64,000 nucleotides of DNA from Cognatundibacterium curvum (GTDB lineage: Bacteria; Pseudomonadota; Gammaproteobacteria; Burkholderiales; Burkholderiaceae_D). Under the pieces are notes generated by a model that had not been told where the DNA came from, did not search any database, and saw only the letters and a list, made by a program, of their open reading frames with translations. The stretch is taken from positions 124,001-188,000 of the forward strand of contig NZ_JACOGD010000005.1 of the NCBI RefSeq assembly GCF_014284235.1, read 5' to 3'. The translations under genes and the position numbers were made by a program. Shown here one piece after another: positions 8,750-17,148 of the stretch (positions are counted from its first letter, which is position 1; every line of letters starts with the position of its first letter).

Positions 8750-10520
8750 CCAGCAGATCGCTCACATATTGTTGCGCCCATAGCGGTGTGAACGTGTGGT
8801 CTGCGCCTTTGAATATGCTTAGACGTATCCGCTCACTGTCACCCAGCAAAGCGCCATGTCGCCCCAGATTTTCTGTCATCAGGTCGACACTGGCGTCACC
8901 CGCATCCATAATCAGCATGATTTCCACGCCGCGCGCATCGAGCTGGCGGAACTGACGCGCCACCTTGCCTAAAAAATGGTGATTCTGGACTAGTTTCCCG
9001 ATCAAAGCCTGAGAAATGTTACTCAGGCGTTTGGCCACTCTTGCACTGAGTTTGCGCATGATCTGACGCAGTTTGATTTCACCTTTAAACAAGCGCTTCC
9101 AGGTATGCAGATTGCGTACTGCCTTTACATAGAAATGGGTGGATTTGATCGATTCCTGTTTGCGCGCCGTAATGGTGTCGCCCTCATGCCATTCAAACAC
9201 CAGCTGATTCATCAGCACGACACCACGCACCCTGACATCCTTGAGTGCACTCAGATACGCGAAGTAGGCCCCCGAGCATAAACCAGCCACCACAAAGCCT
9301 TCGCAATACACGCTGTTTTCCATGAAGTGCATGGCATGTTGGATATCATCAACGCCGCTATCGGCATACACATCGTTTTCCCGGTCTTGCGGCGTGGGCT
9401 TGCTGTAGCCGATGCCGGCTTTATCAAAACGCAGCACCGGAAAGCCAGCCTGGGCCAGGGCACGCGCAAAGCGCACGTACAGCCTATGCGTTCCAACCCG
9501 GTGATTGGCGCCTATATTACACAGTAAAACCGCAGGCAAGTGCGGCGTGATCGCCTGCACAGGCAGCGTTAACACGCCGCTGTAGCCAGAAAAAAACACC
9601 AACTTTTCTTCGATCTGTACCTGCCCTGTATTTAAAATTTTCCGGGTCTCTTTGGGGACACTGGGCATGACTGTTTTACTGCCTATCGGAAAAGCAGGGC
9701 TGAGCCAGGACACGATTTCGTGCAGGATCTCATCCGGCAGCACGCTTTCATAGGCATCACCCGGCATCATGGCGGCATAACCCGGCGTGCTGCTCAGGGT
9801 GACAGGTACGCCGGCATCCTGCCAGTGTGCGCACAGTTTTTCTTCCTGAGCGCTCACATCATCACGTGCGATCAGCAATACCGGACAGGCCGGAACCGTC
9901 ATGTTCATCATGTCCAGTTTACCCAGACTGGCACGCATATCGGCATCGAATATATAGCCGGTCAGCTCATCTTCGCTCACTTGCCGCGTACTGTCCGTCT
10001 CTGTTGCACTGCTGGTCGCACCCATGGTGCGCAATACCCGTAATTCACGGCTGTAGGCGCGGCCTGAAATGACCGGTGCCAATCCTATGAATGCGCTGGC
10101 CTTGCAATCCTGCGTAACGCTGGCAGCCAATAAGGCGCCCAGTCTTAAACCAAACAGTGCAATCTGACTGACCTGCGCTATGTCACGCAAGGTCTGACTG
10201 GCAGTGCAAATATCCTGCTGCCACTGTAGTATGCGGTTACCAGCCTGATCGGCCGCATCGCCGGTATTGCGGTAATCAAAAAACAGCACATCGAAGCCAG
10301 CCCGTGCCAGCCGTTCCGCCAGATGGCGGTAGCTGCGGTAAGCCACCATATACTCATGCCCAAATGGTGCGCATAGCACCACGCCGCACTTCCGGCTGCC
10401 CCCCGCTTCACGCTGATGCGCGGGATGGTACCAGCCCATCAGTGGCGCTTCCGGATCGCCGAACCAGAAAGCTTCTGGTCTGCACAGAATTTGCTGGCTT
10501 GGAAATTGTTGCGAATTCAA
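8697..10520 (-). CDS. Double alpha/beta-hydrolase-fold protein with altered nucleophile elbows
   Basis: 607 residues made of two hydrolase-fold units, about residues 15-275 and 305-600. Unit 1 keeps 'CAPFGHEYMVAYRSYRHLAE' and 'FDYRNTGD' but its nucleophile elbow reads G-L-R-L-G (124-128), with Arg where Ser is expected; this resembles the exosortase-A-associated hydrolase 2 family. Unit 2 has 'RFDKAGIGYS' and an elbow G-L-C-S-G with Cys415 as possible nucleophile, and ends with 'FKGADHTFT', a good catalytic-His motif. So unit 1 is probably non-catalytic and unit 2 may be a Cys hydrolase or acyltransferase. It is last in a seven-gene operon and starts 4 bases inside the glycosidase gene (ATGA). 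No signal peptide is seen. Confidence 0.85.
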   Translation of the reverse strand: MNSQQFPSQQILCRPEAFWFGDPEAPLMGWYHPAHQREAGGSRKCGVVLCAPFGHEYMVAYRSYRHLAERLARAGFDVLFFDYRNTGDAADQAGNRILQWQQDICTASQTLRDIAQVSQIALFGLRLGALLAASVTQDCKASAFIGLAPVISGRAYSRELRVLRTMGATSSATETDSTRQVSEDELTGYIFDADMRASLGKLDMMNMTVPACPVLLIARDDVSAQEEKLCAHWQDAGVPVTLSSTPGYAAMMPGDAYESVLPDEILHEIVSWLSPAFPIGSKTVMPSVPKETRKILNTGQVQIEEKLVFFSGYSGVLTLPVQAITPHLPAVLLCNIGANHRVGTHRLYVRFARALAQAGFPVLRFDKAGIGYSKPTPQDRENDVYADSGVDDIQHAMHFMENSVYCEGFVVAGLCSGAYFAYLSALKDVRVRGVVLMNQLVFEWHEGDTITARKQESIKSTHFYVKAVRNLHTWKRLFKGEIKLRQIMRKLSARVAKRLSNISQALIGKLVQNHHFLGKVARQFRQLDARGVEIMLIMDAGDASVDLMTENLGRHGALLGDSERIRLSIFKGADHTFTPLWAQQYVSDLLVSHLQARFLPASATKAE

Positions 10521-13084
10521 ACCTGGCTCCCATTGTGTGCGTGATGAATCGAGGTACTTGTTTCAGCCGGTGGCCGCAGCCGCTGGACTGACAGCAGATT
10601 CATCGCCTGCAGTTGTACTTTGACCTGCCCGGGCGCGGCATGCAGGCGCAGTCTGACGGTATAGACGACACCCGGACTCAAATGAAAATAATTATCCAAC
10701 GCATCCGCACCACTGACTTGTAGCTGCACCCCATGTAAGAAGCGGCGGCAGCTTAAATGCAGACGCAGCATGCCATTGCCTTCCGGCTGCCAACCGGCAT
10801 CCAGTCCGGCATCGCTTTCCATACCGGCTAAGCGCGCCGCCGGAAAATGATGATCATGGCTGCAGGCTGTGCTTTCACCATCCCGTGTCAGATGGACGCT
10901 GGCCAGATGATGGCCGGGCGGGCCGAAACGGTAGGCATAGCTGGTATCCATGAAATGCGGCAGCAAGGCATCGGCACGTAACATGATGCTGCTGTGCGGC
11001 GCTACCTGAACTGGCACGCTGATGTCCGCGATGTTGGTATCGGCATGACGTGTCAGACGCAGATGCAGACTGCCATGCAGGCTGCTGGCCGCATCATTTC
11101 TGACGTGGATGGCCAGACCGTTCAGGCCTTCATCCGTGAAGAATACCAGCTGCGCTGCCATTGCCCGTTTGACGAAGTAATAGGCTGCTTTCGGCTGGCC
11201 CGATGCATCGACCAGACCCCAGCCTGCACCAGCCCACAGATCGCGCCAGAACCAGATCAGCGCACCATGACAAGCGGAACCGTGACGACGCCATTCATGC
11301 AGAGCCTGTGCCATGACTTCACCGCTAGTCAGGCGTGACAGTGCGATGTAGCGTTCACGTTCGGCATAGCGCAGCCGCGCCGGGTCTAATCCATATAATT
11401 GCTGCAAATAGTGATCGCGTACATCTTCAAAATCCCAGCCTGTGCCATGGTCACGTGGCACGGCTTTTTTCCAGGATGGATGCAGACCTGGGAAGTCGCC
11501 CTGTCCAGACATGCTGTCGAGCAGACTATCTTCCGGCATATTGGAAAAACCCAGGCATTCGGAAGTGAAGCGTACACCGCTGCGACGTGCGTCATCCAGC
11601 GGGCGCAAATAGGCGCCAACGCCAAAATAATGCGCCACGCCGCTGTCGACCTGAAATGGCATCACGCCGCCGCTGGGGCTGGAGGGCCAATAAATACAGT
11701 CAGGCCGCAGCTCCTGACAAATTTGCGGCAAGCTTTCACTGAAAAATGGATTGCTCCAGTTTTCACGTGGCTGGCCCAGCATGGCGGCCTGTTGTTCGAT
11801 TTCGCTATTGCCGCATAAGACGGCGAGACAGGCAGAAGTTTGGGTGCGGCTTAAAAAAGATTTTGCTTCCTGACAGACTTGCAAACCGAAAGCGAGGTCG
11901 GCTACAGGATAGTCCATATTGGCAAACATAAAGTCTTGCCAGACCAGGATGCCGAGTTCATCGCACAGCCGGTAAAAGTGCGCGTTTTCATACACCATGG
12001 TACCGACTACGCGCAGCATATTCATACCGGCGTCACGCGCCAGTGTCAGCATCTGACGCTGCTTTTCTTCGCTTGCATTCAAAGACAGCAGATCGGCTGG
12101 TGTCCAGCAGGCACCGCGACAGAAAACCGGTACATCATTCACATGCAGTGAGAAATTGCCATCGCGGGTATCAACATGGATGTGGCGGAAACCAAGCTCG
12201 CCGAGTGCAATCAGGCTTTGTCCGCGTGCCGTGGTCAGTGCCAGGCAGGCGGTATATAACTGTGGTCTGCCATGCGTATGAGGCCACCATAACTGCGGTG
12301 AGGGAAACAGCAATTCGCCTTGTATAGCTGTGCCGCAGTCGCTCGTCTGGTGCAGATCCAGTTGCTGGGTATAGCTGCCTACATGCAGACTGGCTTGCAG
12401 CAGCGGCTCATCGCTGACACAGCGAGCAGAAAAACTGACCACGCCATCCTGCGCTGACAGCCGCGTCTGCAGTTGCACTTCGCTCAGGCGTACAGGTGCC
12501 GCATACTCTATCCAGATATCGCGGTAGGGTCCGACCGGTGGCACCGGTGGCGACCAGCCCGGCATACGCCCCAGCAGACTGGTGCGTAACCAGCGCAATT
12601 GCTGTTGTTCGACCAGGCGGGTTTTCCAGCGCGGACGCGGGCGTTTTTTTGCCAGTTCAGCATTCAATGCGCAGCAACGTATGGCCAGCGTACCCTGACC
12701 ATGTACCTCGAGTTCTTGCAAATTCAGCGTATAGCGCAGGAACATATTATCGGTACGCAGCAGCAGTCTGTCATTCCAGAAAATTTCTGTATGCGTGGCT
12801 AAACCATCGAAATGCAGAAACTGCGCCTCAGCTGGCAAATCCAGCTGGCAGCGGAACCAGACATCCTTATCATCCAGCTGTAAATCCTGAAACTGAAACT
12901 CACCCGCCTGTGCCAGTGCTGACAGGGCGGTACACGGAAGCTGTACCGGATAGCCATTCAAAAATTCCTGTTCCGCCTCACTGGCCAGCGCATAGCGTCC
13001 GGCATGGACGATCGCCATTTGCCACGCTGCCTGCAGCGCTTGCAGGCTAGGCGCAGCGGTGGCTGAAGTGTAATGCCCGTTCAT
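10517..13084 (-). CDS. Glycoside hydrolase family 2, beta-mannosidase-like
   Basis: 855 residues. Order: N-terminal jelly-roll sugar-binding domain (about 30-195, with 'HFDGLATHTEIFWND'), immunoglobulin-like domain (about 195-300), then a TIM barrel with 'VPVFCRGACWTPADLL', 'GMNMLRVVG' and 'LGILVWQDFMFAN'. Catalytic residues fit the beta-mannosidase subgroup: acid/base E428 in 'CGNSEIEQ' and nucleophile E509 in 'FTSECLGFSN'. The length matches bacterial beta-mannosidases. No export signal is visible, so it would act in the cytosol, odd for a scavenging enzyme but sensible for trimming or transglycosylating an internal intermediate. It overlaps both neighbouring genes by 4 bases. The true sugar is unknown. 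Confidence 0.88.
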   Translation of the reverse strand: MNGHYTSATAAPSLQALQAAWQMAIVHAGRYALASEAEQEFLNGYPVQLPCTALSALAQAGEFQFQDLQLDDKDVWFRCQLDLPAEAQFLHFDGLATHTEIFWNDRLLLRTDNMFLRYTLNLQELEVHGQGTLAIRCCALNAELAKKRPRPRWKTRLVEQQQLRWLRTSLLGRMPGWSPPVPPVGPYRDIWIEYAAPVRLSEVQLQTRLSAQDGVVSFSARCVSDEPLLQASLHVGSYTQQLDLHQTSDCGTAIQGELLFPSPQLWWPHTHGRPQLYTACLALTTARGQSLIALGELGFRHIHVDTRDGNFSLHVNDVPVFCRGACWTPADLLSLNASEEKQRQMLTLARDAGMNMLRVVGTMVYENAHFYRLCDELGILVWQDFMFANMDYPVADLAFGLQVCQEAKSFLSRTQTSACLAVLCGNSEIEQQAAMLGQPRENWSNPFFSESLPQICQELRPDCIYWPSSPSGGVMPFQVDSGVAHYFGVGAYLRPLDDARRSGVRFTSECLGFSNMPEDSLLDSMSGQGDFPGLHPSWKKAVPRDHGTGWDFEDVRDHYLQQLYGLDPARLRYAERERYIALSRLTSGEVMAQALHEWRRHGSACHGALIWFWRDLWAGAGWGLVDASGQPKAAYYFVKRAMAAQLVFFTDEGLNGLAIHVRNDAASSLHGSLHLRLTRHADTNIADISVPVQVAPHSSIMLRADALLPHFMDTSYAYRFGPPGHHLASVHLTRDGESTACSHDHHFPAARLAGMESDAGLDAGWQPEGNGMLRLHLSCRRFLHGVQLQVSGADALDNYFHLSPGVVYTVRLRLHAAPGQVKVQLQAMNLLSVQRLRPPAETSTSIHHAHNGSQV

Positions 13085-14076
13085 GTGGAAGTTAACTGAT
13101 CCAGACTATGTTGTAAGGCGTGCATACCCTGATCCCAGTGCTCTGCCATCTGGCTGACCAGCGGCGCTAAATCAACTGCGCGCTTGCCCATGACGGCTCT
13201 GGCAGTTTTCAGCAGCAGGGTTTTACAGCTTTCGGAAATCGCCTGAAACTCCTGTGCTGCCACACTGAAATCGTTACCGGTACTGGCTTGCAGCCAGTGC
13301 AAATGCTGGCTGCCGAGGCTGAAGCCGGCACCCAGCTGGCGCAGGGTGGCAAATGCATACGCATGATAAGCTGCCATGCCCTGTTCTTTGAGCGCTTCCA
13401 CATCCTGTACAAAAACCGGCAGGAATGCAGAAACCGGGTTGCCGTGTGGACGGCGCGCCAGATGTTTGCGCAGCAGTTGCAATGCGATCGCGGCAAGCTC
13501 AGGCTCGGTTTTGATTTGTACCCGGTCCAGGCGCACGAACTCAGCAAACAAAGGCATAAAAGCCGGATCATAGGGCTTGCCGAGGCGGAAGGTCTCAATG
13601 AAATCCTCGCCCTGCAATTCATGGTAACTGCTATTGTGGAAATAGCCCATGCGCTGCTGCTCCAGGTCGATTTCCTGTATTGCTATCGTGGTTTTGACGT
13701 GATTGCTGCGATAGTCAGTACCGGCCGTATCCGGAAGATAAAACGAATCGGTTTCGGTCAGCACCAGCCGCCCGCGTCTGAGCTGCTCACTTGCATTGGG
13801 CAGCAAACCGCGCCAGACATTGAGCTCCTGTACATCGATGCCGTATAGCGCAAACAAATCTTCATGCGGTGGCTTGTAAAACGTCCACTGGTCACCGTCG
13901 AAATCATTCGCAAATACCATAGACAAACAGGCCAGCGGATTGAGGCCTTGCGCATGCAAAACCTCAACCCAGACATCGATGTAGCAATTGGTTTCCGCCC
14001 AGTCGCGATCCGGACCGTGCAGACTGTGCTGGCGGTACTCGCTCAGTACGATAGGGGGCAGGGCGTGCAGAGTCAT
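13081..14076 (-). CDS. DUF1839 family protein
   Basis: 331 residues, recognised as DUF1839 from the conserved start 'ETNCYIDVWVEVLHAQGLNP', 'FANDFDGDQWTFYKPP', 'DLFALYGIDVQELNVW' and 'VLTETDSFYLPDTAGTDYR'. The family occurs almost only next to amino acid:carrier-protein ligases and their carrier protein, and has no established activity. Cys/His/Asp conserved near the N-terminus (C31 in 'TNCYID') could support transfer chemistry, which would make it a candidate aminoacyl transferase; this is inference. The gene overlaps the ligase gene upstream and the glycosidase gene downstream by 4 bases each. It is soluble, with no signal peptide. Confidence 0.85.
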   Translation of the reverse strand: MTLHALPPIVLSEYRQHSLHGPDRDWAETNCYIDVWVEVLHAQGLNPLACLSMVFANDFDGDQWTFYKPPHEDLFALYGIDVQELNVWRGLLPNASEQLRRGRLVLTETDSFYLPDTAGTDYRSNHVKTTIAIQEIDLEQQRMGYFHNSSYHELQGEDFIETFRLGKPYDPAFMPLFAEFVRLDRVQIKTEPELAAIALQLLRKHLARRPHGNPVSAFLPVFVQDVEALKEQGMAAYHAYAFATLRQLGAGFSLGSQHLHWLQASTGNDFSVAAQEFQAISESCKTLLLKTARAVMGKRAVDLAPLVSQMAEHWDQGMHALQHSLDQLTST

Positions 14077-14984
14077 AAGCCTAAAATATCGCGTGTCGCT
14101 GCAGGCCAGCCAGCGGTATCCATACCATGGGTTTTAAACAAGGCCATCACGATGCGTTCCAGACCAAAACCCAGGCAGGCGGTATGCGCCACTTCACCAT
14201 CGGCAGTCTGAATTTCAAACAATTTGCCGAAATGATCCTGATGGTAATTGAAGGAGCATACTGCGGTCGGTTTTTCCTGAGAGATGACAGGAATCACGAC
14301 TTCAAATTTCAATTGCTGTTCACGCTGATTCGCTGCCAGCATACGGCCACCACGGCCAAAGAAAGGATCAGAAGCGACTTCAGAGTGCGCAGGCAGTCCC
14401 AGCGATTGCAGGATATCGAGGCCACGTTGCAGCCACAGATCACGCCATGCCACCACCATATCCGGCGTACCTACGCGCACAAACTCGCGCACACGGAAGG
14501 ATTGCATACGGGTTGGTTCCGGCGAGGGTTCATTGCGGAATACCCAGTTTTGCATATCGACCAGACGACCGCCTTCGGGCAGGGTGCCGGTGAAGCTTGG
14601 ATATACCGGATAGCAGGCCGCTGGCGTCAGGCAGACGCCGGTCATGGTTTGCAGATGGGTCCAGGGACGGCCTTCATGCACATTTTCTATCAGTTCCTTG
14701 TGCTGGGCTTCATTGCCGGTAAAGCTGAATATGGTGCCCGCCAGCTGCGGGAAGGAGTCCAGATATTCGCTGCGTTCCAGCACTTTGCGGTCGAGGCAAG
14801 GCGGGAAGGACATGCGTGTTGCCTGATCGGCTGCCGCGACGCGCGAGACATAATCATCAAAGCGGCGCAGCACTTCTTCAAATACGGGGCCGCGGCCAAA
14901 TATGCCTTGTACGCCGACAGGAATAATATGACCGGCTGCAATCAGGTCATTGCTCAGTACTTCAGGAGAAAAATCGATAGACAT
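14073..14984 (-). CDS. Amino acid--[acyl-carrier-protein] ligase (class II aaRS homologue)
   Basis: 303 residues from ATG 14984, which has an AAGGAAG site at the right spacing; a further in-frame start at 15053 lies inside the upstream gene and lacks one. It is a shortened seryl-tRNA-synthetase-like catalytic core without a tRNA-binding domain. Class II motif 2 is 'VFRNEPSPEPTRMQSFRVRE' and motif 3 'LGFGLERIVMALF'. C124, E167 and C270 match in spacing the zinc ligands known from Bradyrhizobium glycine:carrier-protein ligase (E-to-C distance 103). Known members activate Gly or Ala with ATP and load it on the phosphopantetheine of a dedicated small carrier protein; such a carrier is encoded two genes upstream. 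Confidence 0.92.
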   Translation of the reverse strand: MSIDFSPEVLSNDLIAAGHIIPVGVQGIFGRGPVFEEVLRRFDDYVSRVAAADQATRMSFPPCLDRKVLERSEYLDSFPQLAGTIFSFTGNEAQHKELIENVHEGRPWTHLQTMTGVCLTPAACYPVYPSFTGTLPEGGRLVDMQNWVFRNEPSPEPTRMQSFRVREFVRVGTPDMVVAWRDLWLQRGLDILQSLGLPAHSEVASDPFFGRGGRMLAANQREQQLKFEVVIPVISQEKPTAVCSFNYHQDHFGKLFEIQTADGEVAHTACLGFGLERIVMALFKTHGMDTAGWPAATRDILGL

Positions 14985-14997
14985 GGCGCTTCCTTTA

Positions 14998-16161
14998 TCA
15001 GTCGTCTTTGAGAACCAGCAACAGGTTGGCATTAGTCGCCAGTATTCTGTCATTACCCACCATCAGCGCGGCAGACAGGCCGTCACGCAGATGACGGCTC
15101 ATGCTGAATTTGCTGTCATTTTTATAGGCCAGGATGCCGCAGATGGACAGCGCTTTAATCACGATTTGTGGCAAGGCCTGGGTCGCGTCCACTTTCAGAT
15201 TATTCATTTTGAGCGAATACGCAATCGAAGAAAGCGGGCCGGTAGCGGCATCGCTGGCAGCGGATAATTGTTCGTATTCAGTCAGGCAAGCCTGTACTGA
15301 AGTGCGCAGGCTTTGCAACATGCTGACTAATTCCGCCAGTCGCAGCGCCGTTGGCGGCACGGTGCCGGGATTGGATCTCGCTTGTCCGCGTACAAAGCTG
15401 CGTGCCTTGTTGACCGCCGCAGTGGCGCAGCCCAGCCAGCAACCGCCCCACAGCAGATGCGATACCGGCACTACAGTACGCGCAGACATGTCACCGAAAG
15501 GCACTTCCATAATCTGATCGCGATGGCCGCTGGCTGTCATCAGGAAGGGCGGGCTGCAAGTGCCACGCATACCCATGGTATCCCAGTTTCCTTTTTGCTC
15601 CAGCGTGTAATCTGCTTTGCGCACCAGAATCAGCGACTGATCGCTGTTGGCAGCGTCAGCATGGCGGCGTGCCGTAACCATCAAATCATCAGCCTGGGCA
15701 CCATAGGAAATCGTGGTCGCATCTTTCACCAGACTGAATTGATCGCCATTGAGCTCGACTGCGCAACGGCTGCGGCGCATTTCGCCACCGACACCGACTT
15801 CCGAGGTCACCGAAGCAATCAGATACTGATGCTTCACCAAGTCCTGCAGATATTGTCGGTACCAGGGGTGATCGGCAGCATGTTCGACCAGGGTGATGAC
15901 CTGAATCTGATGCATCGCGAATATCATGGCGGTGGCGGCACACTGACGCCCCAGAATTTCACAGATCTCCACTAATTCACTCAGGCTGGCACCTGCGCCA
16001 CCGAGTTCAACCGGTATATAGGCGCTCAGCAATTTTTCTTGCTTTAATGCGTCTATCGCTGCTTGTGGAAAACGTGCATCACGATCCACTGCATCCGCAT
16101 GGGGTGCAGCAAAGTCTTTGGCTATCAGGCGCGCTGTTTGAATGAGTGAAGAGGTTTGCAT
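14998..16161 (-). CDS. Acyl-CoA dehydrogenase family flavoprotein in aminoacyl-carrier operon
   Basis: 387 residues with the three-part fold of the family: N-terminal helices ('FPQAAIDALKQEKLLSAYIP', 'ELGGAG'), middle beta domain ('LIASVTSEVGVGG', 'GNWDTMGMRGTCSPPF') and C-terminal helical bundle. Homologues that act on carrier-bound amino acids are known, such as prolyl-carrier oxidases. The C-terminal position that is usually Y-E-G-T (with the catalytic Glu of medium-chain enzymes) reads 'MVGNDRIL' here, so the base is missing or elsewhere. It starts 2 bases after the carrier-protein stop and ends 13 bases before the ligase start. A substrate such as glycyl- or alanyl-S-carrier is inference. 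Confidence 0.88.
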   Translation of the reverse strand: MQTSSLIQTARLIAKDFAAPHADAVDRDARFPQAAIDALKQEKLLSAYIPVELGGAGASLSELVEICEILGRQCAATAMIFAMHQIQVITLVEHAADHPWYRQYLQDLVKHQYLIASVTSEVGVGGEMRRSRCAVELNGDQFSLVKDATTISYGAQADDLMVTARRHADAANSDQSLILVRKADYTLEQKGNWDTMGMRGTCSPPFLMTASGHRDQIMEVPFGDMSARTVVPVSHLLWGGCWLGCATAAVNKARSFVRGQARSNPGTVPPTALRLAELVSMLQSLRTSVQACLTEYEQLSAASDAATGPLSSIAYSLKMNNLKVDATQALPQIVIKALSICGILAYKNDSKFSMSRHLRDGLSAALMVGNDRILATNANLLLVLKDD

Positions 16162-16163
16162 GA

Positions 16164-16403
16164 TCAGGCGCTCAATTCTTCAACTGCAGCATGAATCGCA
16201 TTGATACTTTCAAATACGCTGCGTTTCAGCATACGGTCAGGGAATTCCAGATCGAAAGCGTCTTCGAGCGCCAGCATCACATTCACGCTGGCGTGTGAAG
16301 TCATGCCAGCTTCATACAAATCTGCATCATCAGACAGACTGTCGATGTCAGTGCTGAATTTACCTTGTTCTTTAAGAACCTGACGGATTTTTTCTTTACT
16401 CAT
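16164..16403 (-). CDS. Dedicated acyl/aminoacyl carrier protein
   Basis: 79 residues, acidic, four-helix carrier fold. The phosphopantetheine site is 'EAGMTSHASVNVMLALED' with Ser36 as attachment residue; Thr replaces the usual Asp of the D-S-L motif, as in carrier proteins that partner class II-synthetase-like ligases. A phosphopantetheinyl transferase gene lies directly upstream and overlaps its start by 4 bases. It is distinct from the fatty-acid ACP (no D-S-L-D/E motif), so it should be a private carrier for the amino acid loaded by the ligase downstream. Confidence 0.9.
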   Translation of the reverse strand: MSKEKIRQVLKEQGKFSTDIDSLSDDADLYEAGMTSHASVNVMLALEDAFDLEFPDRMLKRSVFESINAIHAAVEELSA

Positions 16404-16927
16404 GGTGTAACCTTTTTAGCGTTGAAATGGGAGGGGCGATAAACTTGACGCGGTCTGCGACCTTGAGTCTGCCTGGTTTGCCGGGTTGCAATTACCGTGG
16501 CTAACGCATATTCGTGCTCGTGACTCAGGCTGAGCGAGCAATGCAGGATGCCTGCCTGTCTGGCGAACAGAGATGCCGGTGGGTGCAAGCGGATAGAAGG
16601 AGACTTTCCTGCTGGACGTATTACTTCAATTGCACGCCACGGGAGTGCGCTGTTTTTGTCCAGACCCAGGATTTTCATCACGGCTTCTTTTGCAGCAAAA
16701 CGCGCTGCGAGACTGGCGTTGCGGCGTTCTGGTATGCCCGCACAGTCGTTTAATTCAGCGGCGCTGAAAACCTTGTCCAGGTAGCGTTGGCCGAACTGAG
16801 AAATGGCCTTGCCGACCTCAGGTATCCATACCAGATCGTTTCCTACCAGCAAACTATCATCCCGCTTGGCCTGTACATTACGGCAACAGCGAATTGAAAA
16901 ATTGGAGAAAACCGGAGCGCTGTACAT
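16400..16927 (-). CDS. AcpS-type 4'-phosphopantetheinyl transferase
   Basis: 175 residues. It moves phosphopantetheine from CoA to the serine of a carrier protein. The AcpS motifs are present: 'LLVGNDLVWIPEVGKA' (metal Asp in G-N-D-L), 'RYLDKVFSAAELNDC' and 'SLAARFAAKEAVMKILGL', then 'LSLSHEHEYALATVIA'. The core begins only near residue 27, so the N-terminus is longer than in housekeeping AcpS (about 125 residues) and the C-terminus has a basic tail; a later start is possible. It is the first gene of the operon and overlaps the carrier-protein gene by 4 bases, so it is likely dedicated to it. Confidence 0.88.
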   Translation of the reverse strand: MYSAPVFSNFSIRCCRNVQAKRDDSLLVGNDLVWIPEVGKAISQFGQRYLDKVFSAAELNDCAGIPERRNASLAARFAAKEAVMKILGLDKNSALPWRAIEVIRPAGKSPSIRLHPPASLFARQAGILHCSLSLSHEHEYALATVIATRQTRQTQGRRPRQVYRPSHFNAKKVTP

Positions 16928-17013
16928 GGCAGCCTGCGAAAGTGTAACTGAAAGTAATAGGATAGCCGAATAGCAATTTCTTTTAGTTAAAAAATGTCAA
17001 GTTTTAATAAAAA

Positions 17014-17059
17014 AAAGACGAATTAATTCTAATAAGAAATTAACTCGTCTTTGTTTTTT
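17014..17059 (-). terminator. Intrinsic terminator after the DUF3108 pair
   Basis: On the minus strand a stem of about 15 base pairs (AAAGACGAGTTAATT paired with AATTAATTCGTCTTT, one mismatch) is followed by a run of eight T. It would end leftward transcription from the DUF3108 genes and so separate them from the aminoacyl-carrier operon, which must have its own promoter in 16928-17010. Confidence 0.8.
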
Positions 17060-17148
17060 GTTGACTCAGGCAGTGCATTCGCTTTTTATTTCCATGTGGA
17101 AATTAATTGTGCCCAGCGCGGAATAAGTTTGCTCCGCTGCCTTCCGTT

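Noticed and set aside
14127-15011. 294-codon frame opposite the amino acid:carrier-protein ligase
   Set aside because: Mirrors a gene with complete class II synthetase motifs; no family signature of its own.
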